From NCBI RefSeq assembly GCF_029080175.1, contig NZ_JARFJC010000048.1: a stretch of DNA of 64,000 nt, one strand, 5' to 3'. Both the position numbers and the translations under genes were made by a program. How positions within the stretch are numbered: position 1 is the stretch's first letter; every line of letters starts with the position of its first letter. Positions 48,859 to 57,415 of the stretch are shown here, piece by piece. The notes below the pieces were generated by a model. The model searched no databases, was not told where the DNA came from, and saw nothing but the letters and a program-made list of their open reading frames with translations. This DNA comes from Luteipulveratus flavus (GTDB lineage: Bacteria > Actinomycetota > Actinomycetes > Actinomycetales > Dermatophilaceae).

Positions 48859-50189
48859 AGGTGCAGGTACTGCTCGAGCTCGAACGCGGTGACCTGCTCG
48901 CGGTAGGCCGCCCACTCCGAGCGCTTGTTGCGCAGGAAGAAGTCGAAGACGTGCTCCCCGAGCGTCTCGGCGACCAGCTCGGAGTCCTCCATGATGCGGA
49001 TCGCCTCGTCCAGCGACGCGGGCAGCGGGTCGATGCCCATGGCGCGACGCTCACGGTCGGTGAGCGACCACACGTCGTCCTCGGCCTCGGCCGGCAGCTC
49101 GTAGTCCTCCTCGATGCCCTTCAGGCCGGCCGCGAGGAGCAGCGCGTAGGAGAGGTAGGGGTTGCACGCGGAGTCCAGCGACCGGACCTCGATGCGGGTG
49201 CTCTGCCCCTTGCCGGGCTTGTGCATCGGGACCCGCACCATCGCGCTGCGGTTGTTGTGACCCCAGCAGACGTGCGCGGGTGCCTCGCCGCCGCCCCAGA
49301 TCCGCTTGTAGGAGTTGACCCACTGGTTGGTGACGGCGCTGATCTCGTTGGCGTGCCGCAGCAGGCCGGCGATGAACTTCCGCCCCGTCATCGACAGCTG
49401 GTACGGGGCGCCGGCCTCGTAGAAGGCGTTGCTGTCACCGTCGAAGAGCGAGACGTGGGTGTGCATGGCCGAGCCCGGGTGGCCCGCCAGCGGCTTGGGC
49501 ATGAAGGAGGCGAAGACGCCGCGCTCCAGTGCGACCTCCTTGACCACCGCCCGGAACGTCATGATGTTGTCCGCCGTGGCGAGGGCGTCGGCGTACCGCA
49601 GGTCGATCTCGTTCTGACCCGGACCGCCCTCGTGGTGGCTGAACTCCACCGAGATGCCCATGTTCTCCAGCGTCGTGATCGCCGCCCGGCGGAAGTCGTG
49701 CGCCGTGCCGTGCGGGACGTGGTCGAAGAAGCCTGCCTGGTCCACCGGCGTCGGCGGCATGCCCGGCGCGACGTCCGGGCGGAAGAGGTAGAACTCGATC
49801 TCGGGGTGGGTGTAGAAGGTGAAGCCCTGCTCCGCCCCGCGGGCCATCGCCCGGCGCAGCACCGTACGCGGGTCCGCGGCGCTGGCGTTGCCGTCCGGCA
49901 GCCGGATGTCACCGAACATCCGCGCCGTGCCGGGGTTCTCCCCGCGCCAGGGCAGCACCTGGAACGTCGTGGCGTCCGGGCGCAGCAGCATGTCCGACTC
50001 GTACACGCGGGCGAGGCCCTCGATGACGCTGCCGTCGAAGCCGATGCCCTCGGCGAACGCGCCCTCCAGCTCGGCGGGCGCGATGGAGACGGACTTCAGC
50101 GTGCCGAGCACGTCGGTGAACCACATCCGCACGAAGCGGATGTCACGCTCCTCGATGGTCCGGAGCACGAACTCCTGCTGGCGATCCAT
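48855..50189 (-). CDS. glnA2: glutamine synthetase, GlnA2-like (type I without adenylylation site)
   Basis: A 444-aa class I GS fold: RFVRMWFTDVLGTLKSVS, IGFDGSVIEGLARVYESDMLL, EFSHHEGGPGQNEIDLRYADAL, NSYKRIWGGGEAP, STRIEVRSLDSACNPYLSYALLLAAGL. Where the I-beta enzymes have the NLYxLPPE adenylylation site, this one reads DDVWSLTDRERR, with no Tyr. The pairing glnA2-glnE is conserved in mycobacteria and others. Presumed leaderless, with CAGGAT 7 nt before the ATG. Confidence 0.94.
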   Translation of the reverse strand: MDRQQEFVLRTIEERDIRFVRMWFTDVLGTLKSVSIAPAELEGAFAEGIGFDGSVIEGLARVYESDMLLRPDATTFQVLPWRGENPGTARMFGDIRLPDGNASAADPRTVLRRAMARGAEQGFTFYTHPEIEFYLFRPDVAPGMPPTPVDQAGFFDHVPHGTAHDFRRAAITTLENMGISVEFSHHEGGPGQNEIDLRYADALATADNIMTFRAVVKEVALERGVFASFMPKPLAGHPGSAMHTHVSLFDGDSNAFYEAGAPYQLSMTGRKFIAGLLRHANEISAVTNQWVNSYKRIWGGGEAPAHVCWGHNNRSAMVRVPMHKPGKGQSTRIEVRSLDSACNPYLSYALLLAAGLKGIEEDYELPAEAEDDVWSLTDRERRAMGIDPLPASLDEAIRIMEDSELVAETLGEHVFDFFLRNKRSEWAAYREQVTAFELEQYLHL

Positions 50190-50225
50190 GGGGACGATCC
50201 TGCCTCACTGCTGCGGGGACGCGCA

Positions 50226-50252
50226 GCGGCCCCGGGCATCGCCCGGGGCCGC
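50226..50252 (-). terminator. terminator after the M6 protease
   Basis: A perfect 12-bp stem, GCGGCCCCGGGC with GCCCGGGGCCGC, and an ATC loop, about 30 nt past the protease stop and before glnA2. Confidence 0.7.
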
Positions 50253-50281
50253 CGCTGGTGTTGCTGTTGCTCAGCCGTGGA

Positions 50282-52663
50282 TCAGTGACCCTTGGCCAGC
50301 ATGCTGCCGGTCGGGAAGCCGAGCTTCAGCTCCAGACCGTCGCCCTGCTTGCCCAGGACCTGGATCTTGGTGCCGGTGCCGGCGACCTTGACCGAGTTGT
50401 ACTTGCCCGACTCGTACCAGTAGGCGTTCGGGTTGGTGTCGTCGAACGTCGTCACCGCGGGACGCGACGGGACGTTGGCGGCGAGACCGTTCTTGTGCAG
50501 CGTGAACGCGTCCGTCTTCTCGGTACCGAAGGTGGCGTCGTACGGCTGGATCTTGTTGCCGACCAGCGTGTTGTCCGGCCACATCATCGGCTTGGCGTGG
50601 GCGTCGACCGGCAGGACCTGCCCGTGACCCGGGTGCGCCGAGACGTTGTTGTCCGCGTACTCACCGTCGACGTAGCTGACCAGCAGACCGTCCTGGTAGG
50701 GGTAGTGCTCCACGAAGTCCGGACGCTGCGGGCCGAAGCCGAAGTTGTACGGACCCTGCTTCAGCGTGGTGTCGTAGCCGCTGTACCGGCGGTACTCCGC
50801 CAGGTAGTAGTGCGACACCATCTTGGAGTCGGTGCCGTTCATGCGGACGAAGCCCTTGGCGGTCCACGCCCCGGTGCCGGCCTCGACGTCGTCGGTCACC
50901 GTCTGGCCGTCGGTCGTGAGGGCGATGTCGTCCAGGAACGCACCGGCCTCGTTGTAGCCACCGTCGGTCATGTACAGGAAGCGGAACTTGATCTTCTTGC
51001 CCACGTACGGCGTCAGGTCGTAGGACGTGGTGCCCCAGGTCGGCTGCTCGCCGGAGAGCTCCTTGCCCACGTTGGTCCAGGTGGAGCCACCGTCGGTGGA
51101 GACCTGACCGTAGAGGTAGTCGTAGCCCTCCTCGATCTGGTACCAGACCGCGGCGCTGACGCTGGCCGACGTCTTGCCGGTCAGGTCGATGTCGCGGGTG
51201 AGCGAGTTGTTCAGGTCGTCACCGCGGCCCGACCACCACTCGTACGAGCCCGACTTCGGCTTGTTGTACGGGGTGTCGACCTTCTTGTCCGGCAGCGTGA
51301 CCGCGACCGTCTGCGGCTTGGTCTCGTTGTCCATGTCGGCCGGGCCGAGGCTGACCTTGCCGGCGTTGCCGTACGGCACGACCTTGATGTCCGACCAGCC
51401 CAGCTGGGCCTTCTCCCACGCACCCATGTAGCCGGGCGTGGTGCCGATCGCGTCGCCGCCGTGGTTGAGCCACGAGCCGGCGCTCATCAGCGTCCAGAAG
51501 CCGGTGCCGTTGGTGGCGGCGTTGGTGGTGTCGTACAGGTCCGGCAGACCCAGGTCGTGGCCGTACTCGTGCGCGAACACGCCGAGGCCGCCGTTCTCCG
51601 GCTCCGTGGTGTAGTCGCGGACCCAGAACCCGGTGCTGCCGATCTGGACGCCACCGGCCTTGTTCGTGCCGGGGCCCTGCGAGCCCGCACCGGTCTGCAC
51701 GGCCCAGCGGTGCGACCAGATCGCGTCGGCACCCTCGGCGCCGCCACCGGCCTCCTCGCCCTCACCGGCGTGGATGGCCTGGAAGTGGTCGATGTAGCCG
51801 TCGGGCTCGTTGAAGTTGCCGTCGCCGTCGTAGTCGTTGCGGTCCCAGACGTCGAACTGCTTGAGGTAGTCCTTGATCTGGGCGTCGGTCTTGCCGGCGG
51901 CCTTCTGGCTGTTGTACCAGGCGGTCAGCGAGTCGCCGATGAACGCCCAGTAGCCCTCGGACTGGCTGGTGCCGTCGCCCTTGACCGGGTTGTGGCCGTA
52001 GCGAGCCTCGTTGTAGGGCACGGTGACCCAGTCGGTGACGTCGCCCTGGACCTTGTGGCGCCCCAGCGACTGTGCCAGGTAGAAGTTGTGGAACGACTCA
52101 CCGGTCGTGCCGAACATCATCTTCTGGTAGTGGTCGCGGTTGAAGTCCGACACCCAGTAGGTGGAGTTGTTGTCCGTGGCCGTGCCGTCGTACGTACGGT
52201 CCGGCTTGGGGATCTGGTTCTTCAGCGGGCCGGCGGTCCCCCCGGTGGCCGGCTTGGTCTGCGTACCGAACTGCGCGAGCACCGTGAAGATGTTCGACGT
52301 CTCGGTGGCGTCGTACTGGACGTACTTGGCCTTGGTGGTCGTCTTCTTGGCGTTCTTGCCCATGGCGGCCTTCTGGCCGGCCGTCGGGGTGCCGTCGTCG
52401 AGAACGATGACGCGGGTGCCGTTGATCACCTTCGTCTTGGCCTTGCCCTTCAGCAGCTTCTCCACCGCGTGCTGACGGGTGGCGGCTGCCTTCTTGGCAA
52501 GCGGGTCGGGCAGGTTGTCCGCCCGCACGACGGTCGACGGGCTCTTCTTCCCACCGGCATCGGCCATGGGGGCCGATTGTGCCGAGCTGCCAATGGGGTT
52601 GAGCGCGAGAACCATCGCTGCTGCGGTGCCACCCGTGGCGGTGGCGAGCAGGCGTCGCTTCAC
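50282..52663 (-). CDS. secreted M6 (immune inhibitor A-like) metalloprotease
   Basis: A 793-aa exported protease. The signal peptide is VKRRLLATATGGTAAAMVLALN to about residue 30. A propeptide follows. The zinc motif HEYGHDLGLPD is at 365-375, with a Met-turn region FWTLMSAGSWLN. An EF-like calcium loop NDYDGDGNFNEPDG lies at 276-289. A C-terminal beta-rich region (about 480-640, GGSTWTNVGKELSGEQPTW, FRFLYMTDGGYNEAGAFLDDI) resembles immune-inhibitor-A modules. GTG 52663 follows AGGAGGAAAA. A free-standing gene, probably for extracellular protein turnover. Confidence 0.92.
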   Translation of the reverse strand: MKRRLLATATGGTAAAMVLALNPIGSSAQSAPMADAGGKKSPSTVVRADNLPDPLAKKAAATRQHAVEKLLKGKAKTKVINGTRVIVLDDGTPTAGQKAAMGKNAKKTTTKAKYVQYDATETSNIFTVLAQFGTQTKPATGGTAGPLKNQIPKPDRTYDGTATDNNSTYWVSDFNRDHYQKMMFGTTGESFHNFYLAQSLGRHKVQGDVTDWVTVPYNEARYGHNPVKGDGTSQSEGYWAFIGDSLTAWYNSQKAAGKTDAQIKDYLKQFDVWDRNDYDGDGNFNEPDGYIDHFQAIHAGEGEEAGGGAEGADAIWSHRWAVQTGAGSQGPGTNKAGGVQIGSTGFWVRDYTTEPENGGLGVFAHEYGHDLGLPDLYDTTNAATNGTGFWTLMSAGSWLNHGGDAIGTTPGYMGAWEKAQLGWSDIKVVPYGNAGKVSLGPADMDNETKPQTVAVTLPDKKVDTPYNKPKSGSYEWWSGRGDDLNNSLTRDIDLTGKTSASVSAAVWYQIEEGYDYLYGQVSTDGGSTWTNVGKELSGEQPTWGTTSYDLTPYVGKKIKFRFLYMTDGGYNEAGAFLDDIALTTDGQTVTDDVEAGTGAWTAKGFVRMNGTDSKMVSHYYLAEYRRYSGYDTTLKQGPYNFGFGPQRPDFVEHYPYQDGLLVSYVDGEYADNNVSAHPGHGQVLPVDAHAKPMMWPDNTLVGNKIQPYDATFGTEKTDAFTLHKNGLAANVPSRPAVTTFDDTNPNAYWYESGKYNSVKVAGTGTKIQVLGKQGDGLELKLGFPTGSMLAKGH

Positions 52664-52756
52664 TTTTCCTCCTGGAGTGATGAGCCGGCCACAGCCCGAT
52701 GTTGTCGAGGGCGGCGCAGCCAGAGGTAAGTGTGCGCGAACGGAACACGTCATGTG

Positions 52757-52778
52757 AAAGGTTCGAGAAGAAACCTTT
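52757..52778 (-). promoter_or_regulatory. AT-rich inverted repeat AAAGGTT-N8-AACCTTT
   Basis: A perfect 7-bp inverted repeat in an unusually AT-rich patch. It overlaps the stop codon of the MFS gene and lies 94 nt before the protease start. It may be an operator for the protease, a terminator for the MFS gene, or both. Confidence 0.45.
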
Positions 52779-53967
52779 ACGAAATCTTTGAGTACCGTCC
52801 GGTAGGTACCGCGCGGTAGAGCACCACCGCGGCGACCAGGCCGACGGCACCGGCGGCGGCGACCCCCGCCCCGAGCGACACCGTCGCCGTGAGCGCGGAG
52901 AGCAGGACCGGTCCGGCCGTCCCGCCGATGTCGGACAGCTCGCGCCAGATCCCGAGGAACTGGGCCCGGCCGACGTCCGGCGAGAAGTCGGCACCGAGCG
53001 TCATGACCATCCCCGAGCCGATCCCGTTGCCGAAGCCGAGCACGCAGGAGACCAGGGTCAGCGGGACCACTCCGCTGGTGAGGGGTATCGCCAGCAGCGC
53101 CAGCCCCATCACGACCATGGACGGCACCGTGACCCAGCGGCGGCCCTTGACGTCCATGACCTTGCCGGCCGGGTAGAAGACGAGCATGTCGACGCCCCCG
53201 GCGATGCCGTACACCACGGACGCGGTCTGGGGCGACAGCCCGAGGTGGTCGGCCCACAGCGGGATCACCGTCTGCCGGGAGGCGCGGACCGCGGCGACGA
53301 GGAGGATGCCCACCCCGACGGTGAGGAAGACCCGGCGGTGGTCGCGCAGCACGCCGCGCACCGTGACCTGCGCCCGCGCCGTCGCCAGGTGCGGGTGCGG
53401 TGGCAGGTCGGGCATCCGGGACGAGAGCACCCCGGCGAGCAGCAGCGCGGAGCCGCACACCAGGTAGGCCGCCGGCAGACCACCGGTGTGGATCGCGGCC
53501 GCGCCGATGAACGGGCCGACGAACACGCCGACGCGCATCACGCCGCCGAGGGTGGACAGCGCCCGCGCGCGGTAGCGGACGGGGACGGCCTCGGTCAGGT
53601 AGCTCTGCCGGGCGAGCATGAACACCGAGGCGCTGAACCCCAGGAGCAGCACGCCGACGCAGAAGACCGGCAGGGACCCGCCGACGAAGCAGATCACCGA
53701 GGCGAGCACTCCCGTCGCGGCGGCGCCGGTGATCACCCGCCGCTCGCCGTACCGGGCGGTGAGGACGGAGGCCGGGACGTTGAACACCAGCGACCCGAGG
53801 TCGATCAGCATCACGACGAGGGCCGCGACGGCGACGCTCGCGCCGAGGTCACGCGCGGTCAGCGCGATGACCGGCAGGATCGCGCCGTCGCCGATGCCGA
53901 AGAGCAACGACGGCGCGTACGCGGGTACGGCCAGAGCCCGCAGGTCGAAGGCGGGCTCGTCGGTCAC
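52777..53967 (-). CDS. MFS transporter
   Basis: A 396-aa permease with about twelve helices. The cytoplasmic loops are SVLTARYGERR (loop 2-3) and AGKVMDVKGRRW (loop 8-9), as in multidrug-type MFS proteins. A further loop reads RQSYLTEAVPVRYRARAL. Substrate unknown. GTG 53967 is selected because TAGCCT is 7 nt upstream; an in-frame ATG at 54012 would sit inside a terminator stem region. Confidence 0.85.
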   Translation of the reverse strand: MTDEPAFDLRALAVPAYAPSLLFGIGDGAILPVIALTARDLGASVAVAALVVMLIDLGSLVFNVPASVLTARYGERRVITGAAATGVLASVICFVGGSLPVFCVGVLLLGFSASVFMLARQSYLTEAVPVRYRARALSTLGGVMRVGVFVGPFIGAAAIHTGGLPAAYLVCGSALLLAGVLSSRMPDLPPHPHLATARAQVTVRGVLRDHRRVFLTVGVGILLVAAVRASRQTVIPLWADHLGLSPQTASVVYGIAGGVDMLVFYPAGKVMDVKGRRWVTVPSMVVMGLALLAIPLTSGVVPLTLVSCVLGFGNGIGSGMVMTLGADFSPDVGRAQFLGIWRELSDIGGTAGPVLLSALTATVSLGAGVAAAGAVGLVAAVVLYRAVPTGRYSKIS

Positions 53968-53974
53968 TGCTGCG

Positions 53975-53980
53975 AGGCTA
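53975..53980 (-). promoter_or_regulatory. -10 element of leaderless MFS gene
   Basis: TAGCCT on the minus strand ends 7 nt before GTG 53967. Confidence 0.55.
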
Positions 53981-53997
53981 CGCCCCGGCCGGACGTC

Positions 53998-54027
53998 GAC
54001 GGCCCCCGCCACCGGGCGGGGGCCGTC
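53998..54027 (-). terminator. terminator after the 60-aa gene
   Basis: A perfect 13-bp stem, GACGGCCCCCGCC with GGCGGGGGCCGTC, and an ACCG loop, 17 nt past the stop of the small gene and just before the MFS promoter. Confidence 0.75.
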
Positions 54028-54043
54028 GTGGACCGGTGGAGGG

Positions 54044-54226
54044 TCAGCGACCGTCCTGCTCCCAGGCGCGGTCCTCCTTGTCCCACTGCTCGGTCTTCTG
54101 CTGAGCGGTGGCGAGCGCGGCCTGGGCCTGCTCCTGGGTGTCGTACGGACCCATCAGCTCACCCTTGGGATCGGTCGAGCCGTCTTCCTCGACCCGGCCG
54201 GTCGAGACGTTGTACCAGTAAGCCAT
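54044..54226 (-). CDS. small conserved actinobacterial protein, SPOR-like
   Basis: A 60-aa soluble protein: MAYWYNVSTGRVEEDGST, then MGPYDTQEQAQAALATAQQ and an acidic tail EQWDKEDRAWEQ. The YWYNV...GPYDT..QAQAAL layout is a minimal SPOR-like module seen widely in actinobacteria, often near map. ATG has the strong ribosome-binding site AGGAGG. Function unknown. Divergent from map and followed by a strong terminator. Confidence 0.85.
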   Translation of the reverse strand: MAYWYNVSTGRVEEDGSTDPKGELMGPYDTQEQAQAALATAQQKTEQWDKEDRAWEQDGR

Positions 54227-54293
54227 CTGGCCACCTCCTGCGTCGAGGACATGGTGCGGGAGACGCCGGACCGACGGCCCGCACGCACCCGCT

Positions 54294-54299
54294 TAGACT
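54294..54299 (+). promoter_or_regulatory. -10 element of leaderless map
   Basis: TAGACT ends 7 nt before ATG 54307; no ribosome-binding site. Confidence 0.6.
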
Positions 54300-54306
54300 C
54301 CACACT

Positions 54307-55170
54307 ATGCCGACGACGACCGCCCGGATCCGCCCCGGGACGATCAGCGCGCGTCGCAGCGTCCCGCGTTCGATCGTCCGTCCCGAGTACGTCGGGCGAC
54401 CCCAGCCGGCGCCGTACGACGGGCCCGAGGTCAAGGACGCCGAGACCATCGAGCGGATGCGCGTCGCCGGCCGGATCGCGGCGCAGGCGCTGCAGGCGGC
54501 GGGTGCCGCCGTCGCTCCCGGGGTGACCACCGACGAGCTGGATCGGATCGGGCACGAGTTCGCCCTCGACCACGGCGCCTACCCCTCCACCCTCGGCTAC
54601 CGCGGCTTCCCGAAGTCCTTGTGCACCAGCGTCAACGAGGTCGTCTGCCACGGGATCCCGGACGACCGACCGCTGCAGGACGGCGACATCGTCAAGATCG
54701 ACATCACCGTCTACAAGGACGGCGTGCACGGCGACAACTGCGCGACCTTCCTGGTCGGCGACGTCGACGAGGAGTCGCGGCTGCTGGTCGAGCGGACCGA
54801 GGAGGCCATGCGGCGCGGCATCAAGGCCGCGATGCCCGGCCGCCAGGTCAACGTGATCGGCCGCGTCATCGAGAAGTACGCCAAGCGGTTCGGCTACGGC
54901 GTGGTGCGCGACTACACCGGCCACGGCATCGGGACGACGTTCCACTCCGGGCTGGTCATCCCGCACTACGACGCGGCGCCGGCGTACGACCAGGTGATCG
55001 AGCCGGGGATGACCTTCACCGTGGAGCCGATGCTCAACCTCGGCGGCCCCTCGTGGAACCTGTGGGACGACGGCTGGACCGTCGTCACCGCGGACGGCAG
55101 CCGCTCGGCCCAGTTCGAGAACACCGTCCTCATCACGCCCACCGGCCCGCAGATCCTCACCGCGGCCTGA
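54307..55170 (+). CDS. map: methionine aminopeptidase type I
   Basis: Removes N-terminal Met from new proteins. 287 aa with a ~45-residue N-terminal extension rich in Arg/Pro (RPGTISARRSVPRSIVRPEY), as in MetAP1c enzymes. Metal ligands are the two Asp in VKIDITVYKDGVHGDN, His in YTGHGIGTTFHSG, Glu in FTVEPML and Glu in FENTVL. First of two genes with ppgK (32-nt gap). Confidence 0.96.
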   Translation: MPTTTARIRPGTISARRSVPRSIVRPEYVGRPQPAPYDGPEVKDAETIERMRVAGRIAAQALQAAGAAVAPGVTTDELDRIGHEFALDHGAYPSTLGYRGFPKSLCTSVNEVVCHGIPDDRPLQDGDIVKIDITVYKDGVHGDNCATFLVGDVDEESRLLVERTEEAMRRGIKAAMPGRQVNVIGRVIEKYAKRFGYGVVRDYTGHGIGTTFHSGLVIPHYDAAPAYDQVIEPGMTFTVEPMLNLGGPSWNLWDDGWTVVTADGSRSAQFENTVLITPTGPQILTAA

Positions 55171-55202
55171 CCGACCGAACCCCGCTCGACAAGGAGTCCT
55201 CG

Positions 55203-55970
55203 ATGGCCAAGTCCAAGCAGCACCCGCTCGGGATCGACGTGGGCGGCTCGGGCATCAAAGGCGCACCGGTCGACCTGAAGAAGGGCGAGTTCGCCCAGAA
55301 GCGCAAGCGCATCGAGACGCCGCTGCCCTCCACCCCGGAGGCCGTGGCCGACGTCATCGCCCAGATCGTCGACCACTTCGCCGACGAGATCGGGGACGAG
55401 CCCATCGGGGTCACCGTGCCCGCCGTCGTCCAGCACGGTGTCGTCCGGACGGCCGCGAACATCGACAAGTCCTGGATCGACAGCGAGGCGGAGCAGTTGC
55501 TGGAGAAGCGGCTCGGCCGCGACATCACCCTGCTCAACGACGCGGACGCCGCCGGCCTCGGGGAGCTGTACTACGGCGCCGCGAAGAAGGCCGACGGCCT
55601 GGTCGTGCTCACCACGCTCGGGACGGGCATCGGGACGGCGATCATCAACAACGGCGAGCTCGTACCGAACTCCGAGCTCGGGCACCTGGAGATCGACGGG
55701 CACGACGCCGAGTCACGAGCCGCCTCCAGCATCAAGGACCGGGAGGGTCTGTCGTACGCCGAGTGGGCCCAGCGGCTGCAGCGCTACTACTCCCACCTGG
55801 AGGCGCTGCTCTGGCCGGACCTGATCGTCGTCGGGGGCGGGGTCTCCAAGGACGCCGCCGAGTTCCTGCCGCTGCTGGACATCCGCACGCCGATCGTCCC
55901 CGCGCAGCTGAAGAACGCCGCCGGCATCATCGGCGCCGCGCGGCTCGCGCACGACAACGTCAAGGGCTGA
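55203..55970 (+). CDS. ppgK: polyphosphate glucokinase
   Basis: Phosphorylates glucose with polyphosphate or ATP; a typical actinobacterial ROK-family enzyme. 255 aa: LGIDVGGSGIKGAPVDL phosphate loop, LNDADAAGLGELYYG, VVLTTLGTGIGTAIINNG, SELGHLEIDGHDAES, and DLIVVGGGVSKDAAEFLP. ATG follows AAGGAG. Ends in a strong hairpin. Confidence 0.95.
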   Translation: MAKSKQHPLGIDVGGSGIKGAPVDLKKGEFAQKRKRIETPLPSTPEAVADVIAQIVDHFADEIGDEPIGVTVPAVVQHGVVRTAANIDKSWIDSEAEQLLEKRLGRDITLLNDADAAGLGELYYGAAKKADGLVVLTTLGTGIGTAIINNGELVPNSELGHLEIDGHDAESRAASSIKDREGLSYAEWAQRLQRYYSHLEALLWPDLIVVGGGVSKDAAEFLPLLDIRTPIVPAQLKNAAGIIGAARLAHDNVKG

Positions 55971-55978
55971 TCGAGGCA

Positions 55979-56011
55979 GCCGGCCCGGGTGCGTCGCACC
56001 GCCGGGCCGGC
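55979..56011. terminator. bidirectional terminator between ppgK and FemAB gene
   Basis: The stem GCCGGCCCGG-GTGC/GCAC-CCGGGCCGGC has a GTC loop and a 2-nt bulge. It lies 8 nt past the ppgK stop and 7 nt from the convergent gene's stop. Confidence 0.75.
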
Positions 56012-56018
56012 GCGGTCG

Positions 56019-57164
56019 TCAGCCGACGGTGGTCCGCCGCTCGCGGACCTTCTGCCGCAGCTCGTCGGCCGCAGCGCCCGGATCCCGTACCGCCTTCTTC
56101 ACCGCGGGCACGCCGCGCTTGAGGCCGGACCGGACCAGAGGCAGGGCGGTGGCGAACGCCGGGTAGAGCGGCGACAGCGGCTTGTCCCACGTCCCGATCA
56201 GCAGGTCCTCGTGCTTGGCGAACTGCCGCTTGAAGTCGGAGATGCCGTCGTTGAGCAGCCCGTTGAAGTCGTACCGCTGCACGCCCTGGGCCTTGACGTG
56301 CTTCATGGCGTGGAACTTCAGCCCGTAGTTGAGCCGCAGCTTCATGCCACGCGGGCTGACGCCGCCGTACAGCTCGAACGCCGTGCTGCCCGAGACGACC
56401 AGCCAGACGAACGCGACGGGCTCGTCGCCCTCCCAGGCGGCCAGCAGCTGGGACCGCTCCCCCATCAGGTCGCGGATGCCCCGGTGGTAGTCGTCGTCGT
56501 GCACGGCGAACTCGGCGCGGCGCGCGGTCTCGCGGTTGATCTCCAGGATGGTGCGCAGGTCGGCCTCGTCGGTGACCTCGCCGAACCGGACGTTCTCGGC
56601 GCGGAAGGACTTGCGGACGTTCTGGCGCGTCGTCGAGCTGAGCTCCTTGAGGATCGTGTCCTCGTCGCGTGTGACGTCGACGATCAGCGTGCGCGGGATC
56701 AGCCCGGTGTTCTCGCTGCGGCGGAAGCCGGCGGCCTCGATGTCGCGCACCCAGGGTGCGGGCGGCGTGGCCCGGCCCGCGGCGAGCGCCTCCTCGGTCT
56801 CACCCTTCGGCAGCGGGGAGAACGGCTCCTCCCAGTCCGGCTCGATCGTCAGCGCGATCGGCTTGTGCTCGGCCCGGAGGTACGCGGCGACGGCATCGAG
56901 GACGGCGCCGCGGTGCTCCGGCGCCGCCTGCGGGCCGCGCGGCACGTACGCGAGGGACCGGAAGGGCGCCGGGAGGCGGCGCAGCAGCACCTGGGCCGAC
57001 CCCACGACGGTGTCGCCGTCGCGCACGACGAGGCGGTCGGCGCTCCACTCGTACCGGGCCTTCAGCTCACCCCACCCCCACAGCTGCAGGGGGTGGCCAC
57101 CGGCGTCGTCGACCAGCGCGTCCCACTCGGCGGGGTCGTGACAGGAGGTGACGGTGAGACTCAT
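56019..57164 (-). CDS. FemAB-family aminoacyltransferase (peptidoglycan interpeptide bridge)
   Basis: A 381-aa GNAT-fold protein that transfers aminoacyl groups from tRNA to lipid-linked muropeptides. Blocks: HPLQLWGWGELKARYEWSADRLVV, SLAYVPRGPQA, SSTTRQNVRKSFR, then FELYGGVSPRGMKLRLNYGLKFHAMK and DFNGLLNDGISDFKRQF. Probably adds the first or second bridge residue; which amino acid is unknown. Own promoter (TAGCCT 7 nt upstream), 45 nt after the cysteine-rich gene. Confidence 0.88.
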   Translation of the reverse strand: MSLTVTSCHDPAEWDALVDDAGGHPLQLWGWGELKARYEWSADRLVVRDGDTVVGSAQVLLRRLPAPFRSLAYVPRGPQAAPEHRGAVLDAVAAYLRAEHKPIALTIEPDWEEPFSPLPKGETEEALAAGRATPPAPWVRDIEAAGFRRSENTGLIPRTLIVDVTRDEDTILKELSSTTRQNVRKSFRAENVRFGEVTDEADLRTILEINRETARRAEFAVHDDDYHRGIRDLMGERSQLLAAWEGDEPVAFVWLVVSGSTAFELYGGVSPRGMKLRLNYGLKFHAMKHVKAQGVQRYDFNGLLNDGISDFKRQFAKHEDLLIGTWDKPLSPLYPAFATALPLVRSGLKRGVPAVKKAVRDPGAAADELRQKVRERRTTVG

Positions 57165-57171
57165 GGCGGCA

Positions 57172-57177
57172 AGGCTA
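57172..57177 (-). promoter_or_regulatory. -10 element of leaderless FemAB gene
   Basis: TAGCCT on the minus strand ends 7 nt before the ATG at 57164. Confidence 0.55.
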
Positions 57178-57209
57178 TCCAGCCGCCGTCGCGGTCCGGC
57201 AGGGGTGGC

Positions 57210-57398
57210 TCAGCGGGCGCGCGCGGCGGCCCGGACCTTACCCGGGACCTTGCCGGCGAGGCGGTACTCGCGGCGGCTGAGCCGATCGGCGTACCCCGCC
57301 TTGGCGAGGCGGTCGAGCACCACAGGACACTTCTTGCAGCGCGGCTTGTCCTTGCAGCACTTCTTCTTCGCGGTCACCGTCGGCACGAGGTGAACCAT
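57210..57398 (-). CDS. cysteine-rich 62-aa protein under iron-box control
   Basis: A small, very basic soluble protein with four cysteines clustered as C14-C15-x5-C21-x2-C24 inside KKKCCKDKPRCKKCPVV. A second part is rich in Arg/Lys (RLSRREYRLAGKVPGK). The cluster could bind zinc, iron or an iron-sulfur centre. Similar small proteins seem widespread in actinobacteria without a known function (from memory). Its ATG lies inside the right arm of a DtxR/IdeR-type operator, and TAAGCC 6 nt upstream suggests a leaderless message. It should therefore be made under low iron. Not recognised beyond this. Confidence 0.75.
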   Translation of the reverse strand: MVHLVPTVTAKKKCCKDKPRCKKCPVVLDRLAKAGYADRLSRREYRLAGKVPGKVRAAARAR

Positions 57399-57415
57399 AG
57401 GTGAGGCTTACCTAT
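57397..57415 (-). promoter_or_regulatory. DtxR/IdeR iron-box operator
   Basis: ATAGGTGAGGCTTACCTAT matches the consensus TTAGGTTAGGCTAACCTAA at 15 of 19 positions. It is extended by CC/GG to an 8-bp perfect arm CCATAGGT/ACCTATGG (57395-57402 with 57410-57417). It covers the presumed -10 (57405-57410) and the start codon of the cysteine-rich gene. Confidence 0.85.

Noticed and set aside
45973..48906. A 977-aa open frame antisense to glnE.
   Set aside because: High GC leaves long stop-free frames on the opposite strand. glnE has full domain motifs; the antisense product is Arg/Gln/Val-rich with no domain.
50258..52729. An 823-aa Leu/Val-rich frame antisense to the M6 protease.
   Set aside because: Shadow of a real secreted protease with signal peptide, HExxH motif and ribosome site.
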